Shown here in pieces: positions 34,330 to 46,736 of a stretch of DNA of 64,000 nt. Every line of letters begins with the position of its first letter. Position 1 is the first letter of the stretch. The notes below the pieces were generated by a model, which saw only the letters and a program-made list of their open reading frames with translations, searched no databases and was not told the DNA's origin. The translations under genes were made by a program, and so were the position numbers. This DNA comes from Lycium barbarum (taxonomy: Eukaryota > Streptophyta > Magnoliopsida > Solanales > Solanaceae), in contig NC_083337.1 in the NCBI RefSeq assembly GCF_019175385.1, positions 18,895,885 through 18,959,884 of the forward strand. The letters run 5' to 3'.

Positions 34330-35961
34330 CCTCTCTAGTTAGGCCTTTAGTTAGTGGATCCGACCATTATCTCTTGACTTAACATAGTCAATTGTGATAA
34401 TTCTACTAGAGAGTTGTTGTCTAACGGTATTATGTCTTCGTCGTATGTGACGAGACTTTTCGTTAGACATAACGCTCCAGGACCTTCCTATTGCCTCTTG
34501 GCTATCGCAGTGTATGCATATAGGAGCCAACAGTTTGGGCCAAAATGGAATGTCTTCTAAGAAATTTCGGAGCCATTCAGCTACTTCACCAGCTTTGTCT
34601 AAAGCTATGAACTCAGACTACATTGTAGAGTGGGCGATGCATGTCTGTTTGGATGACTTCTAAGACATTGCTCCTCCACCAATGGTAAAAACGTATCCAC
34701 TTGTGGATTTCGCTTCAATTGATCTGGTGATCCAATTTGTATCATTGTATCCTTCAACAACTGCAGGGTACCTGTTCCAATGCAAAGCAAAGTTTTGAGT
34801 ATGTTTCACGGCCCCAAAACTCGTTTCATTGCCAGCCAATGATTTTGGTCGGGATTACTAGTGTAGCGACTTAGTTTACTTATAGCACATGCAATATTAG
34901 GTCACATACAGTTCATGATATACATCAAGCTTCCCAACACTCTGGCATAATCCAATTGAGAATGACTTTCACCTTTATTCTTAGCAATAGCAAGGTTCAC
35001 ATCAATTGGTGTCTTTGCAACTTTAAAGTCCAAATACTTGAACTTTTCAAGTACCTTTTCAATATAATGAGATTGAGACAATGCTAGGACTTGAGGATTC
35101 TTATGGATTTTAATTCCCAAAATTAGATTGACAACTCCTAAGTTTTTCATATCAAACTTACTAGCAAGCATACGCTTAGTACCATTTATGTTAACAACGT
35201 CATTACTCATTATCAACATATCATCCACGTACAAACAAACAATGACGACGTGGTTCGGAGTGTTCTTAATGTAGACACATTTATCACACTCATTTATCTT
35301 GAATCCATTTGACAGCATCGTATAGTCAAATTTTGCATGCCACTGTTTGGGTGCTTATTTTAGTCCGTAAAGAGACTTAACAAGTCAACACACCTTCTTA
35401 TCTTTCTCGGGAATTAGAAACCCTTCGAGTTGTTCCATGTAAATTTCTTCCTCCAAATCTCCATTTAAAAAGGTTGTTTTCACATCTATTTGATGGATTT
35501 CAAGACCGTGCACCGTGGCTAACGCTACTAACACCCGAATAGATGTAATCCTCATTACTGGCGAGTATGTATCAAAGTAATCAAGATCTTCTCGTTGTCT
35601 AAACCCATTAACAACTAGTCTTGCCTTATATTTATCAATAGTTCCATCAGCTCTCATTTTTCGTTTGAGAATCCATTTGGAACCTAAAGGTTTGTTCCCT
35701 GGAGAAAGATCAACCAATTCCCAAGTATGGTTGTTCAATATGGATTCTATCTCACTATTGATTACCTCTTTCCAAAATTGAGCTTCTGATGAAGACATGA
35801 CTTCGTTGAAAGTTTGAGGCTCATTTTCCAACAAAAATGTTAGAAAATCTGGTCCAAAGGAAGTAGACGTCCTTTGATGTTTGCTATGTCTTGGATTGTC
35901 CTTATCAAGAACATTTTCCTTTGTTTCTTCTCGAGGTCATTTAGATTCTTTGCTAGATGAC
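34330..35961 (-). pseudogene. Element F reverse transcriptase and RNase H, broken
   Basis: The reverse transcriptase has the copia words GSKWILKRKMRADG, YKARLVVNG, HQIDVKTTFLNGDLEEEIYM and the YVDD active site (VCLYVDDMLI). In-frame stops separate 35385-35834 from 34902-35318 where RLVKSLYGLKQ would be expected, and another stop lies near 35942. The RNase H tail is only fragments, ending near 34380-34480 with a recognisable KSRHIRRRHNT and IDYVKS segment. It was once continuous with the integrase frame across LTR D. Confidence 0.9.
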
Positions 35962-36817
35962 TGTCACGCCCCAAAATCCACCCTAGACGTGACCGGCATC
36001 CGACGTCATGAATAACATCGGAAGAACCTAAACGACACAATAATAACACTTGAACTCGCCAGGTTCAACATTCGCCTCAAACAGTTTATAAATTAAATGT
36101 AACAAATCATGAATATATGAATTAAATCAGCGGAAGTCTTTATTCGCCAAATACTTAGTCAAACGTAATAACGTGCCCGAGAGTTAATCAATAACTCAAC
36201 AACTACCCACAAGAACGTATACTATGGAGCTTCTAAGATAATGAGCAATGTCTAAATCATCGGGACGCAACCCGAAACTAAAAGACGAAGAGTAAAGATA
36301 GAATGGTGCCCCACGAACAATCATGTGGGCTCACCGAATAGTCTCGAAGCAGAAAGTTCTCTTAAGTCGTCGGCGTATCACAAACCTGCTCCTCAATGAT
36401 ACCTAACATACCATAAAAAACAACAATGGTATGCCTGAGTACTGGGTACTCAGTGAGTGTCTCGGGGACAACAAATATTATAAAAATAAAATATAATAAT
36501 ACATAAAGAAATTAGTTCTGAAAAGATGGCATAAAAACAGTCATTCCACTTTGTGATTCTCAATATCATTTGTTAAGCAGTTTACAAAGCCATTAATCAA
36601 TATAAAACAAGTATTCAGCATGTGTATCTCAATAAGAATTATCAAAACCGATTATAAAGTCTTTTGTTAAGTTACAACTTTCAATTATGCCTTTCAAATT
36701 GATCATGATTGTCAACAACAGTTCCATGAGAGATTACGAATATCACACATGCCGATACAGGCCCAAGAATCAATCACATCGAGGGGATGACCGTAGGGTT
36801 CCCTTGTCACAGCGCAC

Positions 36818-37110
36818 CACACCGGATTATAAAATCCTCGGTGACCACTCATCCTCCCAAATGGCTAGGCATAAACACACCGGAATATGAAATCCTCGGT
36901 GACCGAGCATCCTCCCGAATGGCTAGGCATAAACACACCGGAATATGAAATCCTCGATGACCACTCATCCTCCCGAATGGCTAGGCATAAACACACCGGA
37001 ATATGAAACCCTCGGTGACCACTCATCCTCCCGAATGGCTAGGCATAAGCACACCGGAATATGAGACCCTCGGTGACCACTCATCCTCCCGAATGGCTAG
37101 GTAAAATCAC
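36818..37110. repeat. 58-bp tandem repeat in LTR D
   Basis: About five copies of a unit starting CACACCGGAATATGAAA and including CCTCGGTGACCACTCATCC and GAATGGCTAGGCATAAA. Copy starts near 36819, 36877, 36935, 36993 and 37051. Differences are single bases, so the array is probably homogenised. It lies on the R/U5 side of the LTR. Confidence 0.9.
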
Positions 37111-38061
37111 ATCAACAGAGTTCATAGCATAAAAGCCGAATTACAATTCATCTCAAGGTAGTCACATCACCATTTATCATTAAGGTTCGTTATGCCATAT
37201 CGTAAAGATAAATCATTTCAAAGAATGTCTTGAAAACGTTTCACTTCTTTAAACAAGTTTCAATTTCCACAATTCGTAATAACATACTTTTATAGGTCAA
37301 CAACCTTTCAAGTAACTAGTTCAATCATCCATCAAGAGAATTCCAATATCATTACCAATCGTTATCCTTCATTATTAAGAATCTCTTATAGAGGAAAGCA
37401 TTCATAATATCATATACATATATAGGGTTTGTTACAATCTAGTTTTAATGTGGGTTTGTCCCCTCACACACATTAACCACCATTTAGACATGAATTGGAG
37501 TTCAAGAACCATGAGAAGAATTACTTTTCCTTTCATTCATTAAAGAATCTTCAATAAAATTAATACTTCCAACAATGGTTTCAAAAGTGATTTTAAAAGA
37601 GACATACAAATCACAACCAAAGAGTTCGTAAAAACCGATAGAAACAGTATGTTCAAAAGAGACATACAAATCACATTTATAGTTAAAAAGGATTTTATTT
37701 TTAAAGAGACATACATTCAAAATAAGGTTTTTAAAAGGGAGACATACCTTAATTTGTTAAACAAGGTTTAACAAATCATTTTTCTAATGAAGAACACCCA
37801 AACCCTAGCTTGAATCACTTTGGGAAGAATTATGTTGTAAACCCTAGGTTTTGGTCATAAAATCATGTTAGAAAGGGATTAGGAACTTGAATTCAACCTA
37901 GAATCATGATAACACTTACCTTGTATGGTTCGTGAGGCTTGGGACTTGTTCTTATTGACTTTAGGGTAATTTTTCGTGAATGGGGTGCTGGGGAACTAAA
38001 CCCCAAACCTTAGATATAACTAAAAACGCGTAACCCGACTTTTGACCCGAATCTGACCTGA

Positions 38062-38170
38062 TTCGCGATGGGTCCGCGATGCGGGGACATCGCGCAATGT
38101 TCTGCAGCTCAATAATCAGACTTGCGCGATTGGCCCTCGATGCGAGGCCATCGCACGCGACCCCACGCGC
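38062..38170 (-). repeat. Palindromic word block in U3 of LTR D
   Basis: Words are TTCGCGATGGG, CCGCGATGCGG, GGACATCGCGC, GCGCGATTGG, CTCGATGCGAGG and GCCATCGCACGCGA. These are repeated and inverted forms of a CGCGAT / ATCGCG core. It lies about 45-150 bp upstream of the minus-strand TATA-like site and is followed, as in LTR E, by the conserved TACCGTTGGAAAGCTATTTC. Confidence 0.75.
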
Positions 38171-38528
38171 CTGAAAAAGCGACGGGTGTCGGTTCTGCAC
38201 AGTGTTCGGTAACATGGACATAACTTCTTGTACGTAGCTTTGCTTGGGCAGGGAGACCTACCGTTGGAAAGCTATTTCAAAGATATAGAACTTGAATCAA
38301 GGAAGTGTTTCCAAATTCCCAACACAGTTTTATGAAAATCGCTCAGAAGACAGACCTACCAAAACTTAGGCGAATTTAAGAGGCCTTAAGAACTTCACTA
38401 GTTGGTTTGACTTCAAAACGACCATCTTCCACCCGAATTTATTATGAATGGTTTCATATAGATATAATATCATCTTAACACTAGATTTTTACAAATTCAC
38501 ACCTAGTTCAAGTTTACGGGGTGTTACA

Positions 38529-40171
38529 ATGACTCATTTTCCCTTTTATAAGGATATATGTTTTCAAAGAAGTCAGCATTATCTGATTCAATTGCCTTAT
38601 TCACCTGAATGTCGGAATTTTTTGATTTGTGAACCAGAAATCGATATGCCTTACTATTTGTGGCATATCCTATGAAAACACAATCAACGGTTTTAGGTGT
38701 TATTTTTACCTTTTTGGGTTTAGGAACTTGCACCTTGGCCAAACACCCCCCCACTTTGAAGTAATTCACATTGGGCTTTTTTCATTTCCACTTTTCGTAT
38801 AGAATAAATTGTGTTTTACTATGGGGCACTCGATTGAGTATTCGGCTAGCCGTTAGAATAGCTTCCCCCCACAAGTTCTGGGATAAACCAGAACTTATTA
38901 ACAAGGCATTCATCATCTCTTTTAGTGTTCTATTTTTCCTTTCAGCAATTCCGTTGGATTGTGGCGAGTAAGGGGCAGTTGTTTGATGAATAATGCCATA
39001 TTCCAAACATATTTGTTCAAAAGGAGACTTATATTCTCCACCCCTATCACTCCTTATCATTTTAATCTTTTTGTTAAGTTGAGTCTCAACTTCACTTTTG
39101 TATTGTCTGAATGCTTAAATTGCTTCATCTTTACTATTAAGTAAATAAACGTAGCAATATCGCGTACTATCGTCAATAAAAGTTATGAAATACATCTTTC
39201 CACCGTGAGATGGGATTGACTTCATGTCACAAATATCTGTATGGATTAAGTCTAAAGGACTTGAATTCCCTTCAGCTGACTTATAAGGATATTTAACATA
39301 CTTAGATTCAACACAGATTTGACATTTTGATTGATTGCATTCAAAGTTAGGCAATACTTCCAAACTAATCATTTTACGCAAGGTCCTATAATTGACATGT
39401 CCTAAATGTGAATGCCATAAATCATTTGACTCAAGCAAGTACGACGAGCAGATATTTTATTATTGTCAACGACCATTACATTTAGTTTGAAAAGGCCCTC
39501 TGTAAGGTAACCTTTTTCAATGTACATCTCGTTCTTACTTATTACAACTTTGTTTGAAACATAAACACACTTAAAACCGTTCTTCACTAGAAGTACGGTA
39601 GACACTAAAGTTTTCCTAATTTCAGGAACATGGCAGACATTGTTGAGAGTCACCACTTGCCAGAAGTCATCTTCAGCGATATCTTTCCATAACCTTCAAT
39701 CTTGGCTGTTGCAAAATTTCCCATAAATATGGTCTCGTCGGGCCCGACGGGAGCATATGAAGCAAGGGCTTCTCTACAGCACAAATGTGGCGAGTGGCGC
39801 CAGAGTCAATCCACCACTCTTTAGGATTTCGCACTAGGTTGCACTCAGACAACATAGCGCACAAGTCATCAACTTTCTCATTTGTTTCAATCATATTAGC
39901 CTGACCCTTTTTCTTTTCCTTTTTCTTAGCACGGCAATCTGCAGCTTTGTGTCTGATTTTCCCACCATTGTGGCAGTTTCCCTTGAATTTATTCTGTTGG
40001 GATAATTCCTTGGTCCCGGTGCCTTTTTTTTCTCTTTTTCAGATTCGTTGGAGCAGTTTCAACAATATGTGCTCCCCCTATGGCTGATCTCCCATTAGCC
40101 TTCTTCTCTGCTGCCTTGTTATCTTCCTCGATTCTCAACCGAACGATGAGATCTTCCAGCGTCATCTCCTT
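38529..40171 (-). pseudogene. Element F nucleocapsid knuckle, protease and integrase, broken
   Basis: Order from the right: a damaged zinc knuckle near 39940-39975 (one Cys replaced by Gly in CHNGGKIRHKAADC); a protease with WWIDSGATRHIC (catalytic DSG) at 39673-39894; an integrase with the zinc motif WHSHLGHV...CQIC at 39115-39438; and a core with IDDSTRYCYV, RSDRGGEY and GIAERKNRTLKEM (D, D and E residues all present) at 38782-39060. Stops and frame changes separate the parts, and the frame is cut at 38528 by LTR D. Confidence 0.9.
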
Positions 40172-40795
40172 TCATTTGTGTTTCAAGTAATTTTTGAAAT
40201 CCTTCCATAAATGAGGCAACTTCTCTATTTCTGCCGCAACTTGAAACGCGCCACTAATCACCAAACCTTCAGCGAAGAGATCGTGGATGATAACCTGCAA
40301 TTCTTGAACATGAGTAACAACAGACTTTCCATCTACCATTTTGTAGTCCAAGAATTTGGCAGCGATAAAATTCTTCAATCCGACATCCTCAATTTTATAT
40401 TTCTTTTCCAACGCATCCCATAGTTCTTTTGAAGTTCCCACATTACTATAGACGTTGTAAAGATCATCCTCTAGTCCGCTAAGAATATAATTCTTGCACA
40501 CAAAATCTGAGTGCTTCCAAGCCTCAGTTACAACAAAACGTTCATTCTCAGGTGATGATTCTGGCTGAACCAGAACGCCCTCCTTGATAAACTTTTGAAG
40601 GCTTAAAGTAGTTAAATAGAAGAACATCTTTTGTTGCCATTGTTTGAAATTAATCCCGGTGAATTTTTCAGGCTTCTCTGTCGGAGCCGGTGCTGGTGCA
40701 GCACGACTGGAGGAAGCAACATTGCTCCTAGAGCCAACCGCAGGGGTTGGTGTGACAGTAGTCGTAGCATTCAAAGTTGGAGTTAGGTCTCCCAT
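40172..40795 (-). CDS. Element F gag
   Basis: An intact frame of 207 codons starts at an ATG (MGDLTPTLN) 437 bp inside the 5' LTR. After a Ser/Ala/Pro-rich head, the copia gag fold is recognisable from EKPEKFTGINFKQWQQKM through FVCKNYILSGLEDDLY, TSKELWDALEKKY and LPHLWKDFKNYLKHK. It forms the virus-like particle in active relatives. It stops before the zinc knuckle, which lies in the broken sequence that follows, so the product would lack nucleic-acid binding. Confidence 0.85.
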   Translation of the reverse strand: MGDLTPTLNATTTVTPTPAVGSRSNVASSSRAAPAPAPTEKPEKFTGINFKQWQQKMFFYLTTLSLQKFIKEGVLVQPESSPENERFVVTEAWKHSDFVCKNYILSGLEDDLYNVYSNVGTSKELWDALEKKYKIEDVGLKNFIAAKFLDYKMVDGKSVVTHVQELQVIIHDLFAEGLVISGAFQVAAEIEKLPHLWKDFKNYLKHK

Positions 40796-41232
40796 TTCTG
40801 TAGCAAAATGAAAAAAACTGAAAAATTTAATAAATGGTGAAGCATTTAAATCTTCGAGCCGAATCAGCTTTGATAGAAACAGATTTAATACACAACGATG
40901 AAGATTTTATTTCTTCAAACCGAATAAATTTTACACAAACAAAATTAAAAACACTCCAAACCGAATGCAGGAAATTGTATATTGTATACTTGATGAAGTT
41001 TTTATATTTTCAAATCAAGTAAGCAAATGTGTAGAAAGTTGTGAAAACTTTAATCTTAACCGGAGTAGAAAGTCCGAAGATTTTAGTCTCCAAACAACAT
41101 ACAAGTTCCTTTTTATTTCGGGAAAGCACTTTTATTTCTTAAAAAACACTTTTTTTTTCCTTCTTCTTTTAACCTTCTGTAATCGTTGAACAAAAAAGAT
41201 GAACACAGAAATAATATTAAACTCCTTAATCT
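40796..41232 (-). other. Untranslated leader of element F
   Basis: This lies between the 5' LTR and gag. The bases next to the LTR (minus strand AGATTAAGGAGTT) do not match the usual copia initiator tRNA-Met site TGGTATCAGAGC. No structure was recognised. Confidence 0.6.
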
Positions 41233-42017
41233 TGTTAGTATTTTGTGTTCAGAAACTTAGAAATAGAAAAACCAAAAACTGTGAAAAGTCAAAAAAATAC
41301 AGAAACAAAAAAATATTCGAGACCACAGAATTCATTGTGTGTCCTTAAGGAATTTAATCCCCTCACTGTACCCGAGGTTATGGATTACTTCCTCCCAGGA
41401 TAAAATGGATATACCTGTCGCAGATGTAGCGGTACCTCAAACGTCTACGATTTCGTCGAACTCAAATTAGGCAACAAATCACACACAGACTGAGTAGTTT
41501 TTTTATTTAGAAAAGAATGCAGAATGCGAAATCAGTTTATATAGCCGCGAAAATACCTGTTCAGAACAGGTTAGTGACTATTTGGAAAGGCCTTGCCTTT
41601 TTCGAAAAAATAAGAACGTTGGGAATTTATTTTTATTCCGCGAAAATTAATTATCAATTAATATTTTCGGTGGAAAAGAAAAAAAATTAATATCAAAAAA
41701 TGAAAATTGAATTTAAATAAATTTGGTCTAAAAAGATTATCAATCAATCAGATCATTTGACCAAATCCAAATATCCAAATCCAAAGCCAAAGCCGAGCGA
41801 TGACGACACAAGGGGAGTCTCTCTTCTCAACCCTTTAAGAGCTAGAAGAATTGCTTTCTAATATAAGCACATTACTTTCCCTTTCTACCACCGATGTGGT
41901 ACAAAGCTCCTTTCCAAAGGAACTTTGCTTTAAAATTTATTTTCCTTCTGTTGTCTTTTCCCTCCATTTCTCATTCACACCAACTTAGCTAGCTTCAATC
42001 GTTAACTAGCTTTAACA
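41233..42017 (-). repeat. 5' LTR of element F
   Basis: 785 bp, matching 32912-33703. Because the element reads on the minus strand this is the promoter LTR. Confidence 0.95.
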
Positions 42018-42760
42018 TTACTTACACTCTGATTTGTTTAGTCCAGCCCATGTTTGAATTACGCCTTCAGTGTTACCAGCAAAGTGCAGAGAAATGGATC
42101 ACAAGTGGTTAATGGGGGCAAAAATAAGATGAAATTATATATCTCTTAGTAATTTACATTTACTTTTGCATGGAGGACAATACACTAGGCTCAAAAGCGG
42201 AGACGTTCTCATAGCCGCCAGGCTCGACAAAACTTTGATCTCCACATATCTTTAGTCATTGACATTAAATATAGTGTATGCCAGAAATTGAATATTACAT
42301 ACTTTTTGTGCACACAAAAATAGAGAAAAAGTGATGCTTGATTATTTTACATAGATCAATAAGTATGACAATTGAAATATTCATTAGAGCTCTTGAGATA
42401 TATGACGATATCGAATCTCCTCCGGTGATGTGTCACTCTCCTAGATAAACATTGGTATTTATCTTTTTCAGAGAACTTTTTCATTTTTTAGTTTATAACT
42501 GATAAAAGAAATTCTATACATAACTAAGTAATTCTCCTCTTTCAATTTTATATGTTGTGTTTACTTTTCTTCACTGTATGCATTTTTTAGGACTAAGAAG
42601 GTTTTGAATTCGTTAGAATAAACTTTGAATCGTATGCTTCAGTGGAATTTTTACGATTCATATCTATTCGGTGAATGCACCATGCGAAAGAAGCGAGGCC
42701 TTTGTTTTTTTTTTTTTTTTTTTATGCTAATTATATTGTTCTTTGACTAATGATGTTTAA
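42018..42760. other. Gene-free AT-rich sequence
   Basis: No gene and no clear repeat were recognised. A T-tract of about 19 bases lies at about 42704-42723. Confidence 0.5.
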
Positions 42761-43023
42761 GGGGTCATTTGGTGCATGGTATAAGCTAGGATATCCTAGC
42801 ATTAATTTTTTGTACCATGTTTGGCAGAAGGTATAAATTTATCCTGGGATAAAAATTTATACCTTCTACCAAACAGAGTATAAAATGAAGCACAATCTTA
42901 AGGATGGGATATCCCATCTTATCCCACTAACCATGGGATTATTTCAACCCATCTCCCAGATGGGATAAATTAGTTTCCTGATTATAATCCCGGGATAATT
43001 TAGTACGCGTAACAAACGACCCC
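42761..43023. mobile_element. MITE with GGGGTC ends and TTAA flanks
   Basis: The left end GGGGTCATTTGGT pairs with the right end ACAAACGACCCC, and TTAA lies on both sides (42757-42760, 43024-43027). The interior consists of long inverted words (TATAAATTTATCC...GGATAAAAATTTATA, GGGATATCCCATCTTATCCC). The size of 263 bp and a TTAA or TAA/TTA target suggest a PIF/Harbinger Tourist-type or piggyBac-like MITE. Confidence 0.65.
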
Positions 43024-43884
43024 TTAAGGTGCACGGGTTAAACACTCTTACTTTCAGATATTATCTTTTTCGTTGTTTCTGTGTTTCTTCACTAGCATGA
43101 AGGTAAACTCTGTTTCTGGTCATATTCACTGGGAGCATAATATTTATCTCTGTGTATGGTAAATTTTTTATATGTTCTTACATGCTTATTTTGGTATCAG
43201 TTTTGAGTGCAGTGCTCTGTTCCTGATAGTAGCAGTACGACCACAATGGTATAGCAAAGACGTAACGACTAGCTCTATTGTAAGCTTTATATGAAAATTC
43301 TTACTATTAAGATTTTTATGTGATCTATATCTATCCATTTCAATACCATTGTGCAATTTGTTCGTCAATCTATTCTTGCTCCCCTACAAGTGCCACGTAC
43401 TATCCGTATATTTTTTACAGTCTCTGGGTTGAACATTTATGATAGCTTTTGTTCACTGGGGACTCCTTGCGTGCGTTTGATGAAAAGTTGCAAATTTACA
43501 TGGTCTGTCTCTAAAGTTAAAGTTTTGAAATCTTCTCATTATTTGTTGTTTCGTGTATTTCTTTTTCCTTTTTTTTTTTCTGTGATGCAAAGATGTTAGT
43601 TGATCAAGTTTCCTGCATTAAATTAGTTGGCTATAACTCGCATTCTTTTAGGTCTTCAGTTGCAAACTTTTTTTCCCATTTTGACTTCAACAAATTAGTT
43701 TGGTATTAGGAATAGGCGAATGGTAAATATCATTTAGATGCCTTCAATTTTTTCTAGATGCTTAATATTTATTACCTTTATGTTAAGATTATTATCATTC
43801 GGTGTTTTTAGTTCATAATATTCTCTTGGTTCTATTCATATGCCTAACAATTTGTTTTTATTCCGTAGTTAAATAGGATAATTA
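43024..43884. other. Gene-free sequence
   Basis: AT-rich. A plus-strand open frame at 43351-43599 has no recognisable domain and no homologous feel. Nothing else is seen. Confidence 0.5.
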
Positions 43885-44530
43885 GCAGGGGCGGATCTAC
43901 TAAGGCCCGAGGGGATGCTACGCCACCCGCAAGCTTGGGTGAAAACGCTATGTATATATGTATATATATATATATGAAATCGTATAAATAAATAGATTGT
44001 CACCCGGAGTAACAAGTGGCCTCATGGTGCCAGTGGCAAAGGGCGATAATTGCCCCTTGGTGATGAGGGTTCGAGCCTTGTTTACCACATTTAGTTGCAT
44101 TTTTGGCTTGTTGCATTATAGACAGCACATCAAAATGCAGTAAATTCTACAAATTGACTCCACAAATTTAGGAACCCATCCATTTATATCAGTTGCCTCT
44201 TTCCTTTTTGTTTTCCTTTTTTCATTTTCTTAATTCCTCGTGACTTGCTTTTAGTAATTAATATTTATTAATTCTTGACTTTTTCCCTTTCTTATTTGCT
44301 ATTTGTTTAAATATAAAAAGTTAAATTATCATAAATTTTCTAATCCAAAGGTCTACTCTTTAGGCCAAGTTGTTGTAATTATCATGTATTTTTGTTCTAT
44401 CGTTTTGTCTAATATGAATGGAAAAAACTTATAACCCGAACCGAACACCAACGTAATCGACTAAAAATTTTTCTATTTGGATTTAAAAAAAATGGCACTC
44501 GAAGCCTCCAAATCCTGAATCCGCCTCTGC
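43885..44530. mobile_element. TIR repeat (GCAGGGGCGGATC end) with SINE inside
   Basis: GCAGGGGCGGATC and GAATCCGCCTCTGC are inverted ends, with TAATTA on both sides (43879-43884, 44531-44536). Its length of 646 bp is larger than the 180-bp relatives at 2625 and 20005, partly because of a tRNA-derived SINE at about 43998-44130 (A-box-like GTGCCAGTGGCAAAGG, B box GGGTTCGAGCC). Confidence 0.6.
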
Positions 44531-45157
44531 TAATTAGTGCATATTAATGTCTATGGTTATTCATTGTCTTAAATATGTTCATATGCAGTACAGAGCTTGA
44601 AATGTATCTTGAACTTCCTATAATTAACTTGCCTTTTGTTGGAGAAATAGTGCAGACAATTGATGTTAAGGAGTCTAATAAGAGGCAGGAGTACTAGAGT
44701 TTATAAAAGCATTAGAGCAAGACTCTTACAATTTCAGATTATTTAAACTTGCTATATGAATTGTATATATGAGTGCAAATTGAAACAGGTTATTGGTGGG
44801 TCCAATATACCCTGTGTGCCAAGTTAACTTTCTCGCAAAAGCTGCATGGCACAAGGAGGAAATATGTCAACATCGTATTATATTCTAACATTTCGTATTG
44901 TAATTTATGTTAGCCAATGTTCCTGTAATTCGCCATTGATTCATGCATGTTAGCCAAATAGGTGATTGGATATAGTAATAAGGATGATCGCATTGGAAAG
45001 ATAGAGCATATATGATGGGAAACTCTACGAATATGAAGAAGAAACAAAGGAACTGATTAGGTTAGACATAAATTTTTAGGAGAACTTTGCCATTGTAAAT
45101 ATACAAGAAGTATGTGATGCTTTCATTTTGATGTTACTAATCTCTATAAGCGTGCAG

Positions 45158-45583
45158 TTGCACATTACTCCCAAACAATCTCAATCATAGTAAAACAAAT
45201 ATTAGATAACATTATTTGTAATTATATAAATTTATTTTATGAGTTACAAAAATGTTACTATAGTATAGGATTGTATCTACTTTTACTTCTTTGAAATTGA
45301 TGTCCTCGGTAATTATTTTTTTCTTCTTTTTCCCCATATAGAAAACATGTCACGACTAAGATAATCCAATATTAGAGATTAAGTGACCATATATTTATTT
45401 GTTGTCATTTACAAATACAAAAGTGCTAAAAATCGTTACTAAACAAATTACATTATAAGAATATCAATCAATTTTAAAAATATTTAGATATTTATTTAAA
45501 AAATTAAGTTGATCACAAAAATAAAATATAATAATATTTCTATTAAAAATTAAATAATACATGAAAAATACATCCAAACAATC

Positions 45584-45664
<81 letters not shown>

Positions 45665-46530
45665 CACCTCATGAAAAATAAGTTAACGTAATTAATAAAT
45701 CACAAGAAATAGATATAGGAAAAAGAAACTCATACCTCATCCTACACAATGCAAATTATCAAATTTGTAAAATAACTAAACAAACAAAAACTAATCTGCT
45801 AGCCAATCATTAATTTGTAAGATATTTTTTTTCTTCTAAGTTTCTTATTAGTAGAGAAAAGAAAAGAGTGGTTTTTGTAGTATAAAATCCTATAGTTAGA
45901 AAACTGAAGAATTAATTAGCATAAAATATGACTCGGACGCGGATTCCTAGATATTCAACTCTAACTCCAAGTCTTTAGGTGGATCTTCAAGTTGAAGACT
46001 CTTATTCACGTACTGGAACTTCAAGCACAATATCGGGTCGGAGGTGCAATATCTACTCCAACTCAAATACATTGTCCTTAACAATTGTAAAACTTATCAT
46101 TTATGAAAATTGATTTAATATTGGTGCTTTTATTATTTAATAATACGCTTTGCACGTTATTTCATGGAAATTCCAATCATCAAAAAAAAATATTCGGTTA
46201 TTATTTATAATTTCACACATTTATTTATGAAGTACAAAAATATTATTATAGTATAAGATTATATCCACTTAATATTTCTTTGAAAATGATGTTATTGGTA
46301 TATATACTTTTCTTCTTTTCCCCACGCAAGAAATATGCTACGACTAAGATAATTCAATATTAGGGATTAAGTGACCATATATCTATTGATTATCATTTAT
46401 AAATATAAAAGTGTTGAAATTCGTTACTAAACAAAATTAAAGTATAAGAACATATTTCAGTTTTAAGAATATTTAATTATTTATTTCAAACAAATTTAAG
46501 TTGATCACAAAAGTAAGATACACTATTTAA
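45158..46530. repeat. Diverged direct duplication, about 370 bp, offset about 1 kb
   Basis: Sequence from about 45158 to 45530 (TTTATGAGTTACAAAAATGTTACTATAGTATAGGATT, GACTAAGATAATCCAATATTAG, AAGTGACCATATAT, TTAAGTTGATCACAAAA in outline) recurs at about 46150-46530 with many substitutions. The stretch between holds the AT microsatellite. It is non-coding. Confidence 0.7.
45588..45661. repeat. (AT)n microsatellite
   Basis: About 74 bases of uninterrupted AT repeat. Confidence 0.95.
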
Positions 46531-46736
46531 CCAAAAAAAGAAAAATGCAAATCCTCCCGTCGCCATATTAGTTTTCATGATGAAATATTTATACGAAGAA
46601 ATAATTTCAACTATTTATTTTTCTTTCAACATGAAATTTTATTATTTGTGATATTTTATTATTAGTTAATAAGGAATTCAAAGTCCTAGATATTGCATAT
46701 CTTTAAGATTATAATTTTATACAACATTACTCTAGT

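Larger units (their letters stand above)
35962..38528 (-). mobile_element. Solo LTR D (2567 bp) inside element F
   Basis: It begins TGTCACGCCCC, ends GGGTGTTACA and is flanked by a perfect duplication ATGAC (35957-35961, 38529-38533). It lies between the integrase and reverse transcriptase parts of F and in the same orientation. It carries a 58-bp tandem repeat, a palindromic U3 block and a minus-strand TATA-like TTATATCT at about 38011-38018. It has no coding region. It is younger than F. Confidence 0.9.
32912..42017 (-). mobile_element. Ty1-copia retrotransposon F, degenerate, split by LTR D
   Basis: Its LTRs are 32912-33703 (3') and 41233-42017 (5'), with a perfect target duplication TTACT at 32907-32911 and 42018-42022. 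The minus-strand order is gag, protease, integrase, reverse transcriptase, RNase H, which defines the copia superfamily. Without LTR D it is about 6.5 kb. The two LTRs look about 95% alike by eye, so the insertion is moderately old. Several nonsense changes (for example CAA to TAA and CGA to TGA near 35360-35390) inactivate pol. No tRNA-Met primer site is evident next to the 5' LTR. Confidence 0.95.

Noticed and set aside
36818..37110. Regularly repeated units that could be mistaken for a CRISPR array
   Set aside because: The units are contiguous 58-bp tandem copies without unique spacers, in a plant LTR.
41200..41232. Initiator tRNA-Met primer site for element F
   Set aside because: The bases next to the 5' LTR do not contain TGGTATCAGAGC or a close variant.
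45464..45667. Open frame encoding repeated Ile-Tyr
   Set aside because: Translation of the (AT)n microsatellite.
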